64,000 nucleotides of DNA. Source: Mycobacterium sp. 1164985.4 (GTDB lineage: Bacteria > Actinomycetota > Actinomycetes > Mycobacteriales > Mycobacteriaceae). The notes under the pieces were generated by a model. It saw nothing but the letters and a program-made list of their open reading frames with translations, did no database searches and was not told the origin of the DNA. Location of the stretch: the NCBI RefSeq assembly GCF_001668575.1, contig NZ_LZMD01000070.1:98236-162235 (forward strand), given 5' to 3'. Shown here piece by piece: positions 15,134 through 23,313 of this stretch (within the stretch, counting starts at the first letter, position 1; each line of letters begins with the position of its first letter). The position numbers were made by a program, and so were the translations under genes.

Positions 15134-16159
15134 TCAATGTCCGAGACTCACCTGAACGCCGTGTGCTTGAAGTTGTTGAAAGGTGTAGCTGAACTCACCC
15201 CGGTGTCCCACGGAGACGACATAGCGATCTTGGCCTTCGGTGACTGGGAAACTGAACGAGAAGGTGCACTGCGCGCTGTCGCCGTGCCCGTCTCCGAGCG
15301 TGGTGGTGGCCAGTATCTCGTTCTTGCCGTTCTTGACGGTTACCTGTGTTTGCTTGCTTATGTCGGCATAGCCGCTGGTGCCTTCACATGCCGTCCCGTC
15401 GGAGGCGATTGCGCCCACACCGGCGCTGTCCATGAGGACGAATTTCCCTGCGGCAGTTGTCCTGTCGAGGATATGGAAGCCCTTCGCGAATTGCGGACAG
15501 AAAGCTTCGACGGCGAATTTGTCGGCCAGCAGACCCTGCTCAGGACCGCCCTCTTCGAGTTGGCGGCAGACTTGTCGTCCGTGGGCGACGGCTCCGGCGT
15601 CGGAATTGAATTCGGTGGCAAGTCCGGCATCCTTGAGCGCGGCGAGATATCCGGCTTCCGGAGATGGCGGAGTTGGGGTGCCCCCACGTGGTAGCGCCCA
15701 GACGACTGCTGCAGTCAGAACGATGATCGCTGTCATCGCTCCGGTCGTCGGCCAGCTCATTCGGATGCTCGACCTTGCCACCGAAACCTCGACATAGTCC
15801 GGCAGCATCTGACCTCCGACGGGGTCTGCAGCGCGGTGCCTGCCGTTGCGCACGCGATTCGTCGGACGGCCTGCGACGTAGAAACGCCCTTCGTAGCGTG
15901 CCGTGGGATCGGGTCGCCAGCCCGATAGTGTCGTGGGAGCGTATACGGCTCCGCATCGGTCGCATGTGACGTCGGAAGCGAGTTTCGAGCCGCAATATGG
16001 GCACGTTCTCTTCGCCGGACTCCGACCGTCGGCCGACCGCCTGGATAACGTCACTAACTCATCATCGACGTTCCGGGCTTCGTGTTCGTCGAATCGCCGG
16101 GGATTTGTGTTGAATGACGAAGCTGAGCCGAAGGGGACAGCGCGGGTAACCGCTGTCAT
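15134..16159 (-). CDS. Membrane protein: zinc ribbon, DUF2510, TM helix, DUF732
   Basis: The 341-residue protein runs from a zinc ribbon (CPYCGSKL..CDRCG, around residues 55-75) through a DUF2510-like motif (GWRPDPTARYEGRFYV) and one transmembrane helix (ITAIIVLTAAVVWAL-type, around 142-158) to an extracytoplasmic DUF732 segment (GYLAALKDAGLAT). A C-terminal mycobacterial domain of about 120 residues follows, with a Cys pair. I start it at ATG 16159; the longer open frame upstream encodes only low-complexity Arg/Ser sequence. Such proteins are common in mycobacteria and have no assigned function. Confidence 0.75.
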   Translation of the reverse strand: MTAVTRAVPFGSASSFNTNPRRFDEHEARNVDDELVTLSRRSADGRSPAKRTCPYCGSKLASDVTCDRCGAVYAPTTLSGWRPDPTARYEGRFYVAGRPTNRVRNGRHRAADPVGGQMLPDYVEVSVARSSIRMSWPTTGAMTAIIVLTAAVVWALPRGGTPTPPSPEAGYLAALKDAGLATEFNSDAGAVAHGRQVCRQLEEGGPEQGLLADKFAVEAFCPQFAKGFHILDRTTAAGKFVLMDSAGVGAIASDGTACEGTSGYADISKQTQVTVKNGKNEILATTTLGDGHGDSAQCTFSFSFPVTEGQDRYVVSVGHRGEFSYTFQQLQAHGVQVSLGH

Positions 16160-16190
16160 TGTCGAGAGCCGTCCGTTGGCACACCTCAAT

Positions 16191-16773
16191 TCACCCAGGT
16201 CGGCGCAACATCGGCCAGATGGGGGGCGAACTGCCGGTCTGTATGACGCCGAGTTCCTCGAACCCGTGCGCGGCGTAGAGCCGCTTGTTGCGAGGGTTGG
16301 TTGCTTCGAGGTACGCGGGTAGGTTGTCGCGGTCGCAGCGTAGAGCAGCGTGCCGGAGCATCGCCGAGCCGAGCCCTCGGCCCTCCTTCGGCGCGTCGAC
16401 ACCGATCAGAGGGAGGTACCAAACGGGCTCTGCCGGGTGGTATTCCCCCATCTGTCCCAATACGCTGAAGACCTCTTCCTGGTCGGGCTCCGGTACTGCC
16501 TCAGATGCGATGGCCGCCATCGCCTCGTCGTTCGACCCCACGTTGGGTGGCAGCCACAGGGCCTCCGCAATCGTCGACCGAGTCGGCAGTACCAGCTGCG
16601 AATGCTTCGCCGGCCAACGCGCGTACGAACGGGGGCCAATACGTCAGGTATCGACTCGCGTCGGACAGGAACCAGCGGGCGACGGGATCGCTGCTGAAGG
16701 CGATCGTGAGCGTGGCGATCGCCCTGCCCTCGTCGGTTGCCGGGGTTACCCGAGACTCCTCCGGACTCGTCAT
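16191..16773 (-). pseudogene. GNAT acetyltransferase gene broken by one-base insertion
   Basis: From ATG 16773 the frame encodes TSPEESRVTPATDEGRAIAT and continues to about 16565, then loses homology. From about 16560 the frame shifted by one base carries the rest: ALWLPPNVGSNDEAM, the acetyl-CoA loop APKEGRGLGSAML, NKRLYAAHGFEELG and the stop at 16191. Removing one base in the GGAGGCC run near 16561-16566 restores one 193-residue GNAT protein of normal length. Either the gene is dead or this is a sequencing error. No functional role is claimed. Confidence 0.85.
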
Positions 16774-16910
16774 GCGCTGACGATACTCGGGCGCAGAGCT
16801 CAGATTTGTTGTCTGAGCTGAAGCGGGGAGTGTCAAGGATCAGCCGAAGTAACTGTCAACCATCAGCCGAAACACCGTCAGCCATCAACCGCAGCAATAC
16901 AAAACAGAAG

Positions 16911-16983
16911 TGCCCCCGGCAGGATTCGAACCTGCGACACCGGCTTTAGGAGAGCCGTGCTCTATCCCCTGAGCTACGAGGGC
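16911..16983 (-). tRNA. tRNA-Arg (anticodon CCU)
   Basis: On the minus strand the 73 bases fold as a cloverleaf: acceptor GCCCTCG pairs with CGGGGGC (one T-G), D-arm GCTC/GAGC, anticodon stem CGGCT/AGCCG with loop CTCCTAA (anticodon CCT), T-arm GCAGG/CCTGC with TTCGAAT, and discriminator A. It decodes AGG, a rare Arg codon in this high-GC genome. CCA is not encoded. tRNA genes are common phage attachment sites, but no integrase is present nearby. Confidence 0.97.
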
Positions 16984-17080
16984 GGACCGCTGGCAGCTTA
17001 CCGGCTGGCACCCGCAGGCAGCGCGGACCACTCGTCCCAGGCCGCGACGCACCAAACGACACTGCGGGAACCTTCCGTCG

Positions 17081-17105
17081 ATTACGCTACTGTTCGTTCC
17101 GTAAT
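17081..17105. promoter_or_regulatory. ATTACG-N13-CGTAAT inverted repeat upstream of monooxygenase
   Basis: ATTACG at 17081-17086 and CGTAAT at 17100-17105 are exact inverses in an otherwise GC-rich leader, 34 bases before the monooxygenase start. It could be an operator. Six-base arms are short, so chance is not excluded. Confidence 0.3.
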
Positions 17106-17138
17106 TGCAAAAGATCATTGCGGTCAGGAGGATCTGTC

Positions 17139-19100
17139 GTGCGCAGTCGCTATGCGGGCACGCCGTTCACGACGCCGACCGCCGAAATCGAGCGAGCACT
17201 CGAGGACGTGAGCGTTCCCACGCTGTTGCTCAGCCTCGTGCACATCACCGGAGACACCCGCTTCATCCGCGACTACGCCCAGGCCGGGCTGTTTCTCAAC
17301 GAGGTTCAGGGCTTCATGTCCGAGGAGGACAAGGCTCGGGCGCGAGCCGAAGCCCTCGACGTGATCACCGAATACCGCGACCGCGGCTGTCCCGAACCCG
17401 CGCCGCTCGATGCGTCCGTCGTCAAGCAGATGATGGATTGGGCCGCTTGCGAACCCGTCGGCGAGGAGTATCTGCCGCTGCTGACCGAGGAGCTCGATCT
17501 CGACGGCGCCGACCCTCGTCGACCCGAAACCCTTGACCCGGCTGCCGCGGCGAACCTTCCCGTGCTCGTCATCGGTTGCGGTGAGTCCGGCCTGCTTGCT
17601 GCCATCCGACTCAAGCAGGCCGGCCTGCCGTTCACCGTGGTCGAGAAGAATGCCGGCCCCGGGGGAACCTGGTGGGAGAACAGCTATCCCGGCGCCCGCG
17701 TCGACGTGGCCAACCACTTCTACTGCTACAGCTTCGAACCCAGCAACGACTGGAGCCATTACTTTGCCGAGCAGCCGGAGTTGCGGCAGTACTTCGTCGA
17801 CGTGATGAACAAACACGGCATCGGCGAGCACGTCCGCTGGCAGACCGAGGTGGTCTCGGCCGAGTGGGACGACGGGCCCGGCACCTGGACCGTCGCGCTG
17901 CGCGCCAAGGACGGCCGGATCTCGCGGGTGATCGTGCGCGCGATCATCAGCGCGGTCGGCCAACTCAACCGCCCCCTGGTGCCCGACATCGACGGCGCGG
18001 ACACCTTCGGCGGTCCGGCGTTTCACTCGGCCGCGTGGAACCACGCCGTCGATGTCACCGGCCGACACGTCGCGTTGATCGGCGCTGGCGCAAGCGGATT
18101 CCAGATCGCGCCCGCGATCGCCGACCGGGTTGAACACCTGGACGTCTACCAGCGCACTGCCCAATGGATGTTCCCGAACCCGATGTACCACGACGAAGTC
18201 GGCGACGGCACCCGCTGGGCGATGGAGCACCTGCCGTTCTACAGCCGCTGGTACCGATTCCTGCTGCTGTGGCCCGGCGCCGACAAAGGGCTGGACGCCG
18301 CTCGCGTCGATCCCGCTTATCAGCGAAGCGATTACGCGGTCAGCGACATCAACGCCGCCGCGCGGATGATGTTCACCGACTGGATCACCAGTCAGGTCGA
18401 CGGTGATGACGAACTGCTCGCCAAGGTCCTGCCCGACTACCCCGCGACGGGTAAACGCACGTTGCAGGACGACGGCACCTGGTTGCGAACGTTGAAGCGG
18501 GACAACGTCGAGTTGATCCGCACACCGATCGAGCGGATCACGCCGACGGGCGTGCTGACCGCCGACGGCCGTGAGCGGCGTGCCGATGTGATCGTGTACG
18601 CCACCGGTTTTCGGGCCACCGAGGTGCTGTGGCCGCTTCGGATCATCGGCCGCGACGGCGACGGCAATCCGGTCGACCTGCGCGACGTCTGGGGTGACCG
18701 TCCGTTCGCGTATCGGGGGATCATGGTTCCCGGCTTCCCGAACTTCTTCCTCACCTACGGCCCCGGCACACATCTCGCGCACGGCGGCAGCCTGATCTTC
18801 AACTCCGAGTTGCAGATGCGCTATATCGGACAGTGTCTGCATGCGCTGGCCGACGGGCTACACTCGATCGAACCGAAGGTCGACGCGACCGAGCAATGGC
18901 GCCGCACGTCGCAGGAGGCGATCAAGATGACGGTCTGGTCGCACCCGTCGATCGAGCACTCCTACTTCAAGAACGCCCGTGGTGAGATCCACACCGTCAG
19001 CCCGTGGAAGCTCTACGAGTATCACGACGCGGTGCGCGAACCGGAATGGTCGGACTTCGTCTTGAGGTCCGCCGATACCGCTGTGGTGCAACCGTTATAG
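17139..19100 (+). CDS. Flavin-containing (Baeyer-Villiger type) monooxygenase
   Basis: The protein has 653 residues. An N-terminal extension of about 140 residues, helical and without a recognised domain, precedes the FAD-binding Rossmann motif VIGCGESG (around 150). Next come the EKNAGPGGTWWENSYPGA signature, the BVMO fingerprint FGGPAFHSAAWNH, and the NADPH motif LIGAGASG. The enzyme would insert oxygen next to a ketone using NADPH and O2. GTG 17139 has AGGAGG 7 bases upstream and beats the longer TTG. The extended N-terminus is shared by a subset of actinobacterial BVMOs. It converges with an LLM oxidoreductase, overlapping by 6 bases. Confidence 0.9.
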   Translation: MRSRYAGTPFTTPTAEIERALEDVSVPTLLLSLVHITGDTRFIRDYAQAGLFLNEVQGFMSEEDKARARAEALDVITEYRDRGCPEPAPLDASVVKQMMDWAACEPVGEEYLPLLTEELDLDGADPRRPETLDPAAAANLPVLVIGCGESGLLAAIRLKQAGLPFTVVEKNAGPGGTWWENSYPGARVDVANHFYCYSFEPSNDWSHYFAEQPELRQYFVDVMNKHGIGEHVRWQTEVVSAEWDDGPGTWTVALRAKDGRISRVIVRAIISAVGQLNRPLVPDIDGADTFGGPAFHSAAWNHAVDVTGRHVALIGAGASGFQIAPAIADRVEHLDVYQRTAQWMFPNPMYHDEVGDGTRWAMEHLPFYSRWYRFLLLWPGADKGLDAARVDPAYQRSDYAVSDINAAARMMFTDWITSQVDGDDELLAKVLPDYPATGKRTLQDDGTWLRTLKRDNVELIRTPIERITPTGVLTADGRERRADVIVYATGFRATEVLWPLRIIGRDGDGNPVDLRDVWGDRPFAYRGIMVPGFPNFFLTYGPGTHLAHGGSLIFNSELQMRYIGQCLHALADGLHSIEPKVDATEQWRRTSQEAIKMTVWSHPSIEHSYFKNARGEIHTVSPWKLYEYHDAVREPEWSDFVLRSADTAVVQPL

Positions 19101-19913
19101 CTCTGCGATCACCTTCGCGAACGGCTCGGCATGCAACTGCTGGACCGTGATGTAGCTGACGCCGTACGTGTCGCGGTAATGGCGCAACGTGTCGGCGATC
19201 TCGCTCGTCGATCCGGACAGCACCGCCGGCGTCGCCAGCAGTTCCTCATCGGAGAGGTGCGGTAGGAATCGCCGGGTGATGGACAGGTCGGGCATGCCGG
19301 AATCGTCGGTCGGCATGGCCGTGACGGCGATGTTGAGTTCGAGATCGTCGAACCGGTCACCGGCGGCATCGCGCACGAATGCGATGCGATCGGCGAGCGG
19401 ATCGGATGTCGCGGTGATCGGGGCGCCGCCCGTCAGCCCGATGATGTCGGCGCGCTGTGCGGCCAGCGTCAGCAGCTTGTCGCCGTTGCCCGCAATCAGT
19501 ATCGGCACATCGGGTGCGTGCTCTGCCATGTGTTCGGTGACATGACGCAACCAGTCCACGCGTTGGCCTGCGGTGGGGTAGGGCAGCTCGGCCTGCTCGA
19601 ACTCCTCCTTGACGTAACCGGCTCCGAGCCCGAGGTCGAAGCGTCCGCCGCTCAAGTCGCGCAGCGTCGTCACCTCACGCGCGAGCAGGGCGGGGCGGTA
19701 GAAGCCCGTGTTGAGCACGAAGGTGCCCACGCGGAGGCGCTCGGTGACCATCGCCATCGCCGTCATCATCGGAAAGGGCGCCGTGGTGTAGAGGTGGTCG
19801 GCGACGTGCACGATGTCGTAGCCCATGTCCTCGGCGCGGCGCGCCCAGTCCTGCACTGACTTCTGACGACGCGCAGCCTGAAGGCCCACACCGAACCGGA
19901 AGGGTTTGGTCAC
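19095..19913 (-). CDS. LLM-class F420-dependent oxidoreductase
   Basis: This 272-residue luciferase-like TIM barrel has the features RFGVGLQAARRQ, VADHLYTTAPFP, VLNTGFYRPALLAREVTTLD-type and GRFDLGLGAGYVKEEF, all typical of mycobacterial F420-dependent members. They transfer hydride between F420 and small organic substrates. I chose GTG 19913; the open frame upstream adds 63 residues without family resemblance. It converges with the monooxygenase. Substrate unknown. Confidence 0.87.
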   Translation of the reverse strand: MTKPFRFGVGLQAARRQKSVQDWARRAEDMGYDIVHVADHLYTTAPFPMMTAMAMVTERLRVGTFVLNTGFYRPALLAREVTTLRDLSGGRFDLGLGAGYVKEEFEQAELPYPTAGQRVDWLRHVTEHMAEHAPDVPILIAGNGDKLLTLAAQRADIIGLTGGAPITATSDPLADRIAFVRDAAGDRFDDLELNIAVTAMPTDDSGMPDLSITRRFLPHLSDEELLATPAVLSGSTSEIADTLRHYRDTYGVSYITVQQLHAEPFAKVIAEL

Positions 19914-20094
19914 GGATCGATCGTAGGAGGATCGCAGGCCGGCAAAGAATGTTTGGCACGCAGACTCGCTGGGCAATACATCTGCCGCCGACTTCGAATC
20001 ACCGAAGTCCACTAGCCAAAGGACTTGCTGCCCCGATCCGGCCCGTCGTGAACTTCTCCGACGGGCCGGATCAATATTTCCGACCCCCTCAGTT

Positions 20095-21195
20095 ATGGCC
20101 ACTCATCCCACCATCGGTGTCGAAGAAGAATTTCTGCTCGCCGACCCGGCGACCGGTGAACCGGTCGCGCTCAACGAGGCCGTCGCGCGCGAGGCCGCCG
20201 ACCGGGGTGTGAAGCTGCAACTCGAGCTGACCACCTGCCAGGTCGAAACCACCAGCGACGTGGTCGGCTCGACCCGAAACCTGCACGAACAACTGCTTCG
20301 GCTCCGTCGCCTCTCCGCGGAGGCCGCACAGGCCGCCGGCGCCCAGCTGCTGGCGGTTGGACTGCCGCCGACACTGCCTCGCGACTTTCCGATCACGGAC
20401 ACCCCGCGGTACCGCGAGATCGGCGACAAGTTCGGCATGATCGCGCACGAACAGGGCATCTGCGGCTGCCACGTCCACATCGCGGTGCCCAGCCGGGAAG
20501 CCGCGATCCGGGTCAGCAACCGGCTGCGGCCGTGGCTGCCCAGCCTGCTCGCGCTGAGCGCCAACTCCGCGATCTACCGCAACTCCGACACCGGCTACGC
20601 CAGCTGGCGCAGCGTGCTGTGGGCGCGCTGGCCCAGCGCCGGTCCGCCGCCGCATTTCGACTCCGTCGACGAGTACGACGCGGTCGTGCAGATGCTGCAG
20701 CAGGCCGGCGCGATGCTCGACGACGGCATGGTCTATTGGGACGTGCGCCCATCGACGAACTTCCCGACGATCGAGGTGCGCGTCGCCGATGTGCCCGCGA
20801 CGGCGGACGAGACCGTCCTGCTGGCCGCGTTGAGCCGGGCCGCGGTGATGACCGCCCTGGAGGACGAGCGCAGCGGCGAGCGGACACCGCCGTTGTCCGC
20901 GCACGCACTCAAGGCCGCGTACTGGAAGTCTGCGCGCGACGGCCTCGACGGCGATGCGGTGGACCTGTTGGAAAGCCATCAGCGGGTGCCCGCGCGCGAG
21001 CTGCTGGACCGCCTGGTCGAGCACGTCCGACCCGCGCTCGAGGCGGTGGGTGATTACGACCTCGTGACCGACGGGCTGCGCCGCGTCACCGAAGACGGCA
21101 ACGGAGCCATGCGTCAGCGGCGGGCGTGGCAACGTCGTGGCGACGTGCGCGACGTCGTCGCGGAGGCCGCTGAAGCGACGCTGGCGGGAACGTAA
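20095..21195 (+). CDS. Carboxylate-amine ligase, GCS2 (YbdK) family
   Basis: This 366-residue ATP-grasp-like glutamate-cysteine ligase type 2 protein begins THPTIGVEEEFLLADP and contains ELTTCQVET, the metal/His motif GCHVHIAV, and SANSAIYRNSDTGYASWR. Members have weak gamma-glutamyl-cysteine ligase activity, and the M. tuberculosis homologue is Rv0433. Mycobacteria use mycothiol rather than glutathione, so the real product is uncertain. ATG 20095 follows a 181-base intergenic region that also serves the divergent LLM gene. Confidence 0.9.
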   Translation: MATHPTIGVEEEFLLADPATGEPVALNEAVAREAADRGVKLQLELTTCQVETTSDVVGSTRNLHEQLLRLRRLSAEAAQAAGAQLLAVGLPPTLPRDFPITDTPRYREIGDKFGMIAHEQGICGCHVHIAVPSREAAIRVSNRLRPWLPSLLALSANSAIYRNSDTGYASWRSVLWARWPSAGPPPHFDSVDEYDAVVQMLQQAGAMLDDGMVYWDVRPSTNFPTIEVRVADVPATADETVLLAALSRAAVMTALEDERSGERTPPLSAHALKAAYWKSARDGLDGDAVDLLESHQRVPARELLDRLVEHVRPALEAVGDYDLVTDGLRRVTEDGNGAMRQRRAWQRRGDVRDVVAEAAEATLAGT

Positions 21196-21203
21196 GCCGC
21201 GCC

Positions 21204-21926
21204 TTAGACCAGCGGGAGTTCGGCGAATGGCGCGCTGGTCGGCTCCTGCGAACCGCCCGGCGGTTCGACGGTGAAGGCCAGGGTGCTGGAGTCGCCGAGA
21301 TCGGGCAGCACGGCAGTGGTCGACGGTGCAACGGACTGCGGGTCCATCGTGCCCGCCGGGTGCGGACCGTCCGCGCCGACCAACCACATCTGGTAGACGG
21401 TGCCGGGCTGTGGCGGGGTGACGTTGTTCATCACCAGCACACCGGCGTCCTTCTCGCGGGAGAACAGCACTGTCGCCGTGCCTCCGCCCGGGATCTCGCC
21501 CGAAACGGTGCGCACATCGGGAGCGGCGAACACCTGCTCGGCGGTCGACGGTTTGGCCGTCGGCCGCAGGGCCAGGCCGACACCGACCGCACCGAGCCCG
21601 ACCACGAGCACGGCCGCGGCGGCGAGCGCCGTCCTCTGCCACCGGCTCGGTCGCGGCCGCAACCGGCTCACCGGTCGCTCTCGTCCACCGCCGACCTCGG
21701 CGAGCAGACGCTCGCGCAGCTGCGGCGGCGGTTCCGTTGCGGTCGAGGCCGAAACCACCGCCATCGCCTCCCGAACCTTACGAACCTCGTCGGTGAAGGC
21801 CTGCGCGACGGCAGGCGGGGCGGCCGCCACACGGCGGTCGACGTCCTCGCGTTCGGTGTCGGACATGGCGTTCAGGGCGTACGGCGCCGCAAGTGCGCCG
21901 AGGTCGGAATCCATGGGCTCGGTCAT
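21204..21926 (-). CDS. rskA: Anti-sigma-K factor RskA
   Basis: This 240-residue membrane anti-sigma factor has a cytoplasmic N-terminal domain of about 95 residues ([19 protein letters not shown]) that binds SigK. One transmembrane helix follows ([19 protein letters not shown], about 105-125), then an extracytoplasmic domain with [18 protein letters not shown]. Release by regulated proteolysis frees SigK in the known system. ATG 21926 overlaps the sigK stop (ATGA), so the two are translationally coupled. Its 3' end faces the GCS2 gene. Confidence 0.94.
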   Translation of the reverse strand: MTEPMDSDLGALAAPYALNAMSDTEREDVDRRVAAAPPAVAQAFTDEVRKVREAMAVVSASTATEPPPQLRERLLAEVGGGRERPVSRLRPRPSRWQRTALAAAAVLVVGLGAVGVGLALRPTAKPSTAEQVFAAPDVRTVSGEIPGGGTATVLFSREKDAGVLVMNNVTPPQPGTVYQMWLVGADGPHPAGTMDPQSVAPSTTAVLPDLGDSSTLAFTVEPPGGSQEPTSAPFAELPLV

Positions 21927-22468
21927 GCCATCCCCAAGCACTTGCGCAGACCGCGGAGTCCGTCGCGCATCCGCGATTTGATCGTGGCCAGGTTCGCCGA
22001 CAGTCGCTCGGAGACCTGGGCGTAGGTCAGCCCGTCGTAGTAGGCCAATTGGATGCACTCCCGCTGCACATCCGTCAGCGAGCCCAGGCAGTTGGCCACC
22101 TGGCGGCGTTCGTCACGCAAGATCACCGAGTCGGCGACGTGGTCGGCGGGCGGTTCGACGGACGCCGCGCCGTAACGGTCCTCTCGCTGGGTCGCCGCCT
22201 GTTCCGACCGCACGCGGTCGACCGCGCGGCGGTGCGCGAGTGTCATCAACCACGCGAGGGGGGAACCCGCCGCCGGGTCGTAGGTGTGCGCGGTGCGCCA
22301 CACCTGCAGGTAGATGTCCTGCGTCGTCTCCTCGCTGTACCCGGGATCGCGGAGGACGCGCGACACCAGACCGAACACGCGCGCCCGGGTGCGGTCGTAG
22401 AAAGTGGCGAACGCCTCGACGTCCTGTTCGGCGACCCGGCGAAGCAGTTCGTCGAGGTCCGTGGTCAC
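21923..22468 (-). CDS. sigK: ECF sigma factor SigK
   Basis: This 181-residue ECF sigma factor has region 2 with [32 protein letters not shown] and [13 protein letters not shown], and region 4 with [14 protein letters not shown] and [20 protein letters not shown]. It closely matches my memory of M. tuberculosis SigK (187 residues). GTG 22468 gives the [13 protein letters not shown] start that aligns with SigK; further upstream there is no start codon in a sensible context. It sits 38 bases after the DUF1365 gene and overlaps rskA by 4 bases. A SigK-like promoter lies upstream of DUF1365, so the unit is probably autoregulated. Confidence 0.94.
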   Translation of the reverse strand: MTTDLDELLRRVAEQDVEAFATFYDRTRARVFGLVSRVLRDPGYSEETTQDIYLQVWRTAHTYDPAAGSPLAWLMTLAHRRAVDRVRSEQAATQREDRYGAASVEPPADHVADSVILRDERRQVANCLGSLTDVQRECIQLAYYDGLTYAQVSERLSANLATIKSRMRDGLRGLRKCLGMA

Positions 22469-22506
22469 CAGCGGTAGCCTAGCCACCCGAGTCTGTACCG
22501 GCACGG

Positions 22507-23274
22507 TTATCGGGATCTGGCCGCATGGCCAACGAAAGCCGGTGCCGGAGGAGCGGTTTCGCCGCGCCGATACGCAGGGGATACGACGGGGACACGCCTC
22601 AGTCGCAGCGTCAGGTGTTGGAGCCGGTACTCGAGCGCGGTCATCAAAGGCGCCAGCGGAGCCAGCACCTGCATCCGCAGCACCTGGGCGACGCTCGCAC
22701 GTCGGCGCGTGCCTCGCACCGTCGCGATGAACGCCGGTTCGCTGCCGCGGTGCAGCGACACCGTCACATCCACCTCGTCGTCCGGGTGGGGCGCGCGAAC
22801 GAGGTAGTGACCGTCGGTGCCGTGAAATGGCGACACCCGCAGCTTCTTCGGCGCCATCGACGTGCCGTCCGGACCCGGTGACAGCAGATATGCGTGCCGT
22901 TCGCCGTGGCGGTTGTGCATCTCCATGACGATGTGGCGCAGCACGCCCTCGCAGTCGTGGCACCAGTACAACGTGACCGGGTTGAAGACGTAGCCGGCGA
23001 CTCGCGCCTGCAGCAGTGCGGTGACCCGCCCGCCTCCGAGGTCGACACCGCGGTCGAACAGGAACGCGTCAATGCGCTGCCGCAGCGTCTCGTCCGAGGC
23101 GCCTTCGAGGTGGTCCCGGGCGTCGAACTGCGCGAAGGGGCGCAGCCACCAGGGGAGTCTCGGCAGCCGGTCGAGGTCGACGAGCCAGCTGAAGCCGTGA
23201 TGCTCGAAATGGTGGTACACCGGCGCGCGCCGCAAGTGCGCCGTCCGGGTGCGGTACAGGTAGGAACCATCCAC
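22507..23274 (-). CDS. DUF1365 protein (Rv0448c-like) of the sigK operon
   Basis: This 255-residue DUF1365 protein shows SYLYRTRTAHLRRAPVYHHF, WLVDLDRLPRLPWWLRPF, the conserved core GYVFNPVTLYWCHD and VSPFHGTDGHYLVRAP. In M. tuberculosis the homologue Rv0448c lies between Rv0449c and ufaA1, upstream of sigK. Proteins of this family occur beside cyclopropane-synthase-like genes and are thought to act in lipid modification. Here the gene is directly followed by sigK, and the Rv0449c, ufaA1 and Rv0446c counterparts are absent from this locus. GTG 23274 has no ribosome site and would be leaderless from the SigK-like promoter. Confidence 0.9.
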   Translation of the reverse strand: MDGSYLYRTRTAHLRRAPVYHHFEHHGFSWLVDLDRLPRLPWWLRPFAQFDARDHLEGASDETLRQRIDAFLFDRGVDLGGGRVTALLQARVAGYVFNPVTLYWCHDCEGVLRHIVMEMHNRHGERHAYLLSPGPDGTSMAPKKLRVSPFHGTDGHYLVRAPHPDDEVDVTVSLHRGSEPAFIATVRGTRRRASVAQVLRMQVLAPLAPLMTALEYRLQHLTLRLRRVPVVSPAYRRGETAPPAPAFVGHAARSR

Positions 23275-23282
23275 GTAGCGGT

Positions 23283-23309
23283 ATTCGGAGCCGCTCGCGC
23301 CCCGGATGG
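23283..23309 (-). promoter_or_regulatory. SigK-like promoter, leaderless for DUF1365
   Basis: On the minus strand CCATCC (23309-23304) is followed after 15 bases by CCGAAT (23288-23283). These are the two hexamers of the SigK promoter motif as I remember it; the published spacer may be 1-2 bases longer. Transcription would begin 7-9 bases below the -10 box, at or next to the GTG start at 23274, giving a leaderless mRNA for DUF1365-sigK-rskA. Confidence 0.65.
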
Positions 23310-23313
23310 GTCC

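Noticed and set aside
16911..17110. Integrated element at tRNA-Arg
   Set aside because: No integrase and no repeat of the tRNA 3' end was seen in the window.
17124..18842. Long open frame (572 codons) antisense to the flavin monooxygenase
   Set aside because: It lies wholly opposite a gene with clear FAD and BVMO motifs, has Arg/Val/Asp-rich sequence without a fold, and is the usual third-position GC shadow.
20089..21642. 517-codon minus-strand frame across the GCS2 gene and rskA
   Set aside because: It spans two unrelated confident genes in another frame and shows no domain.
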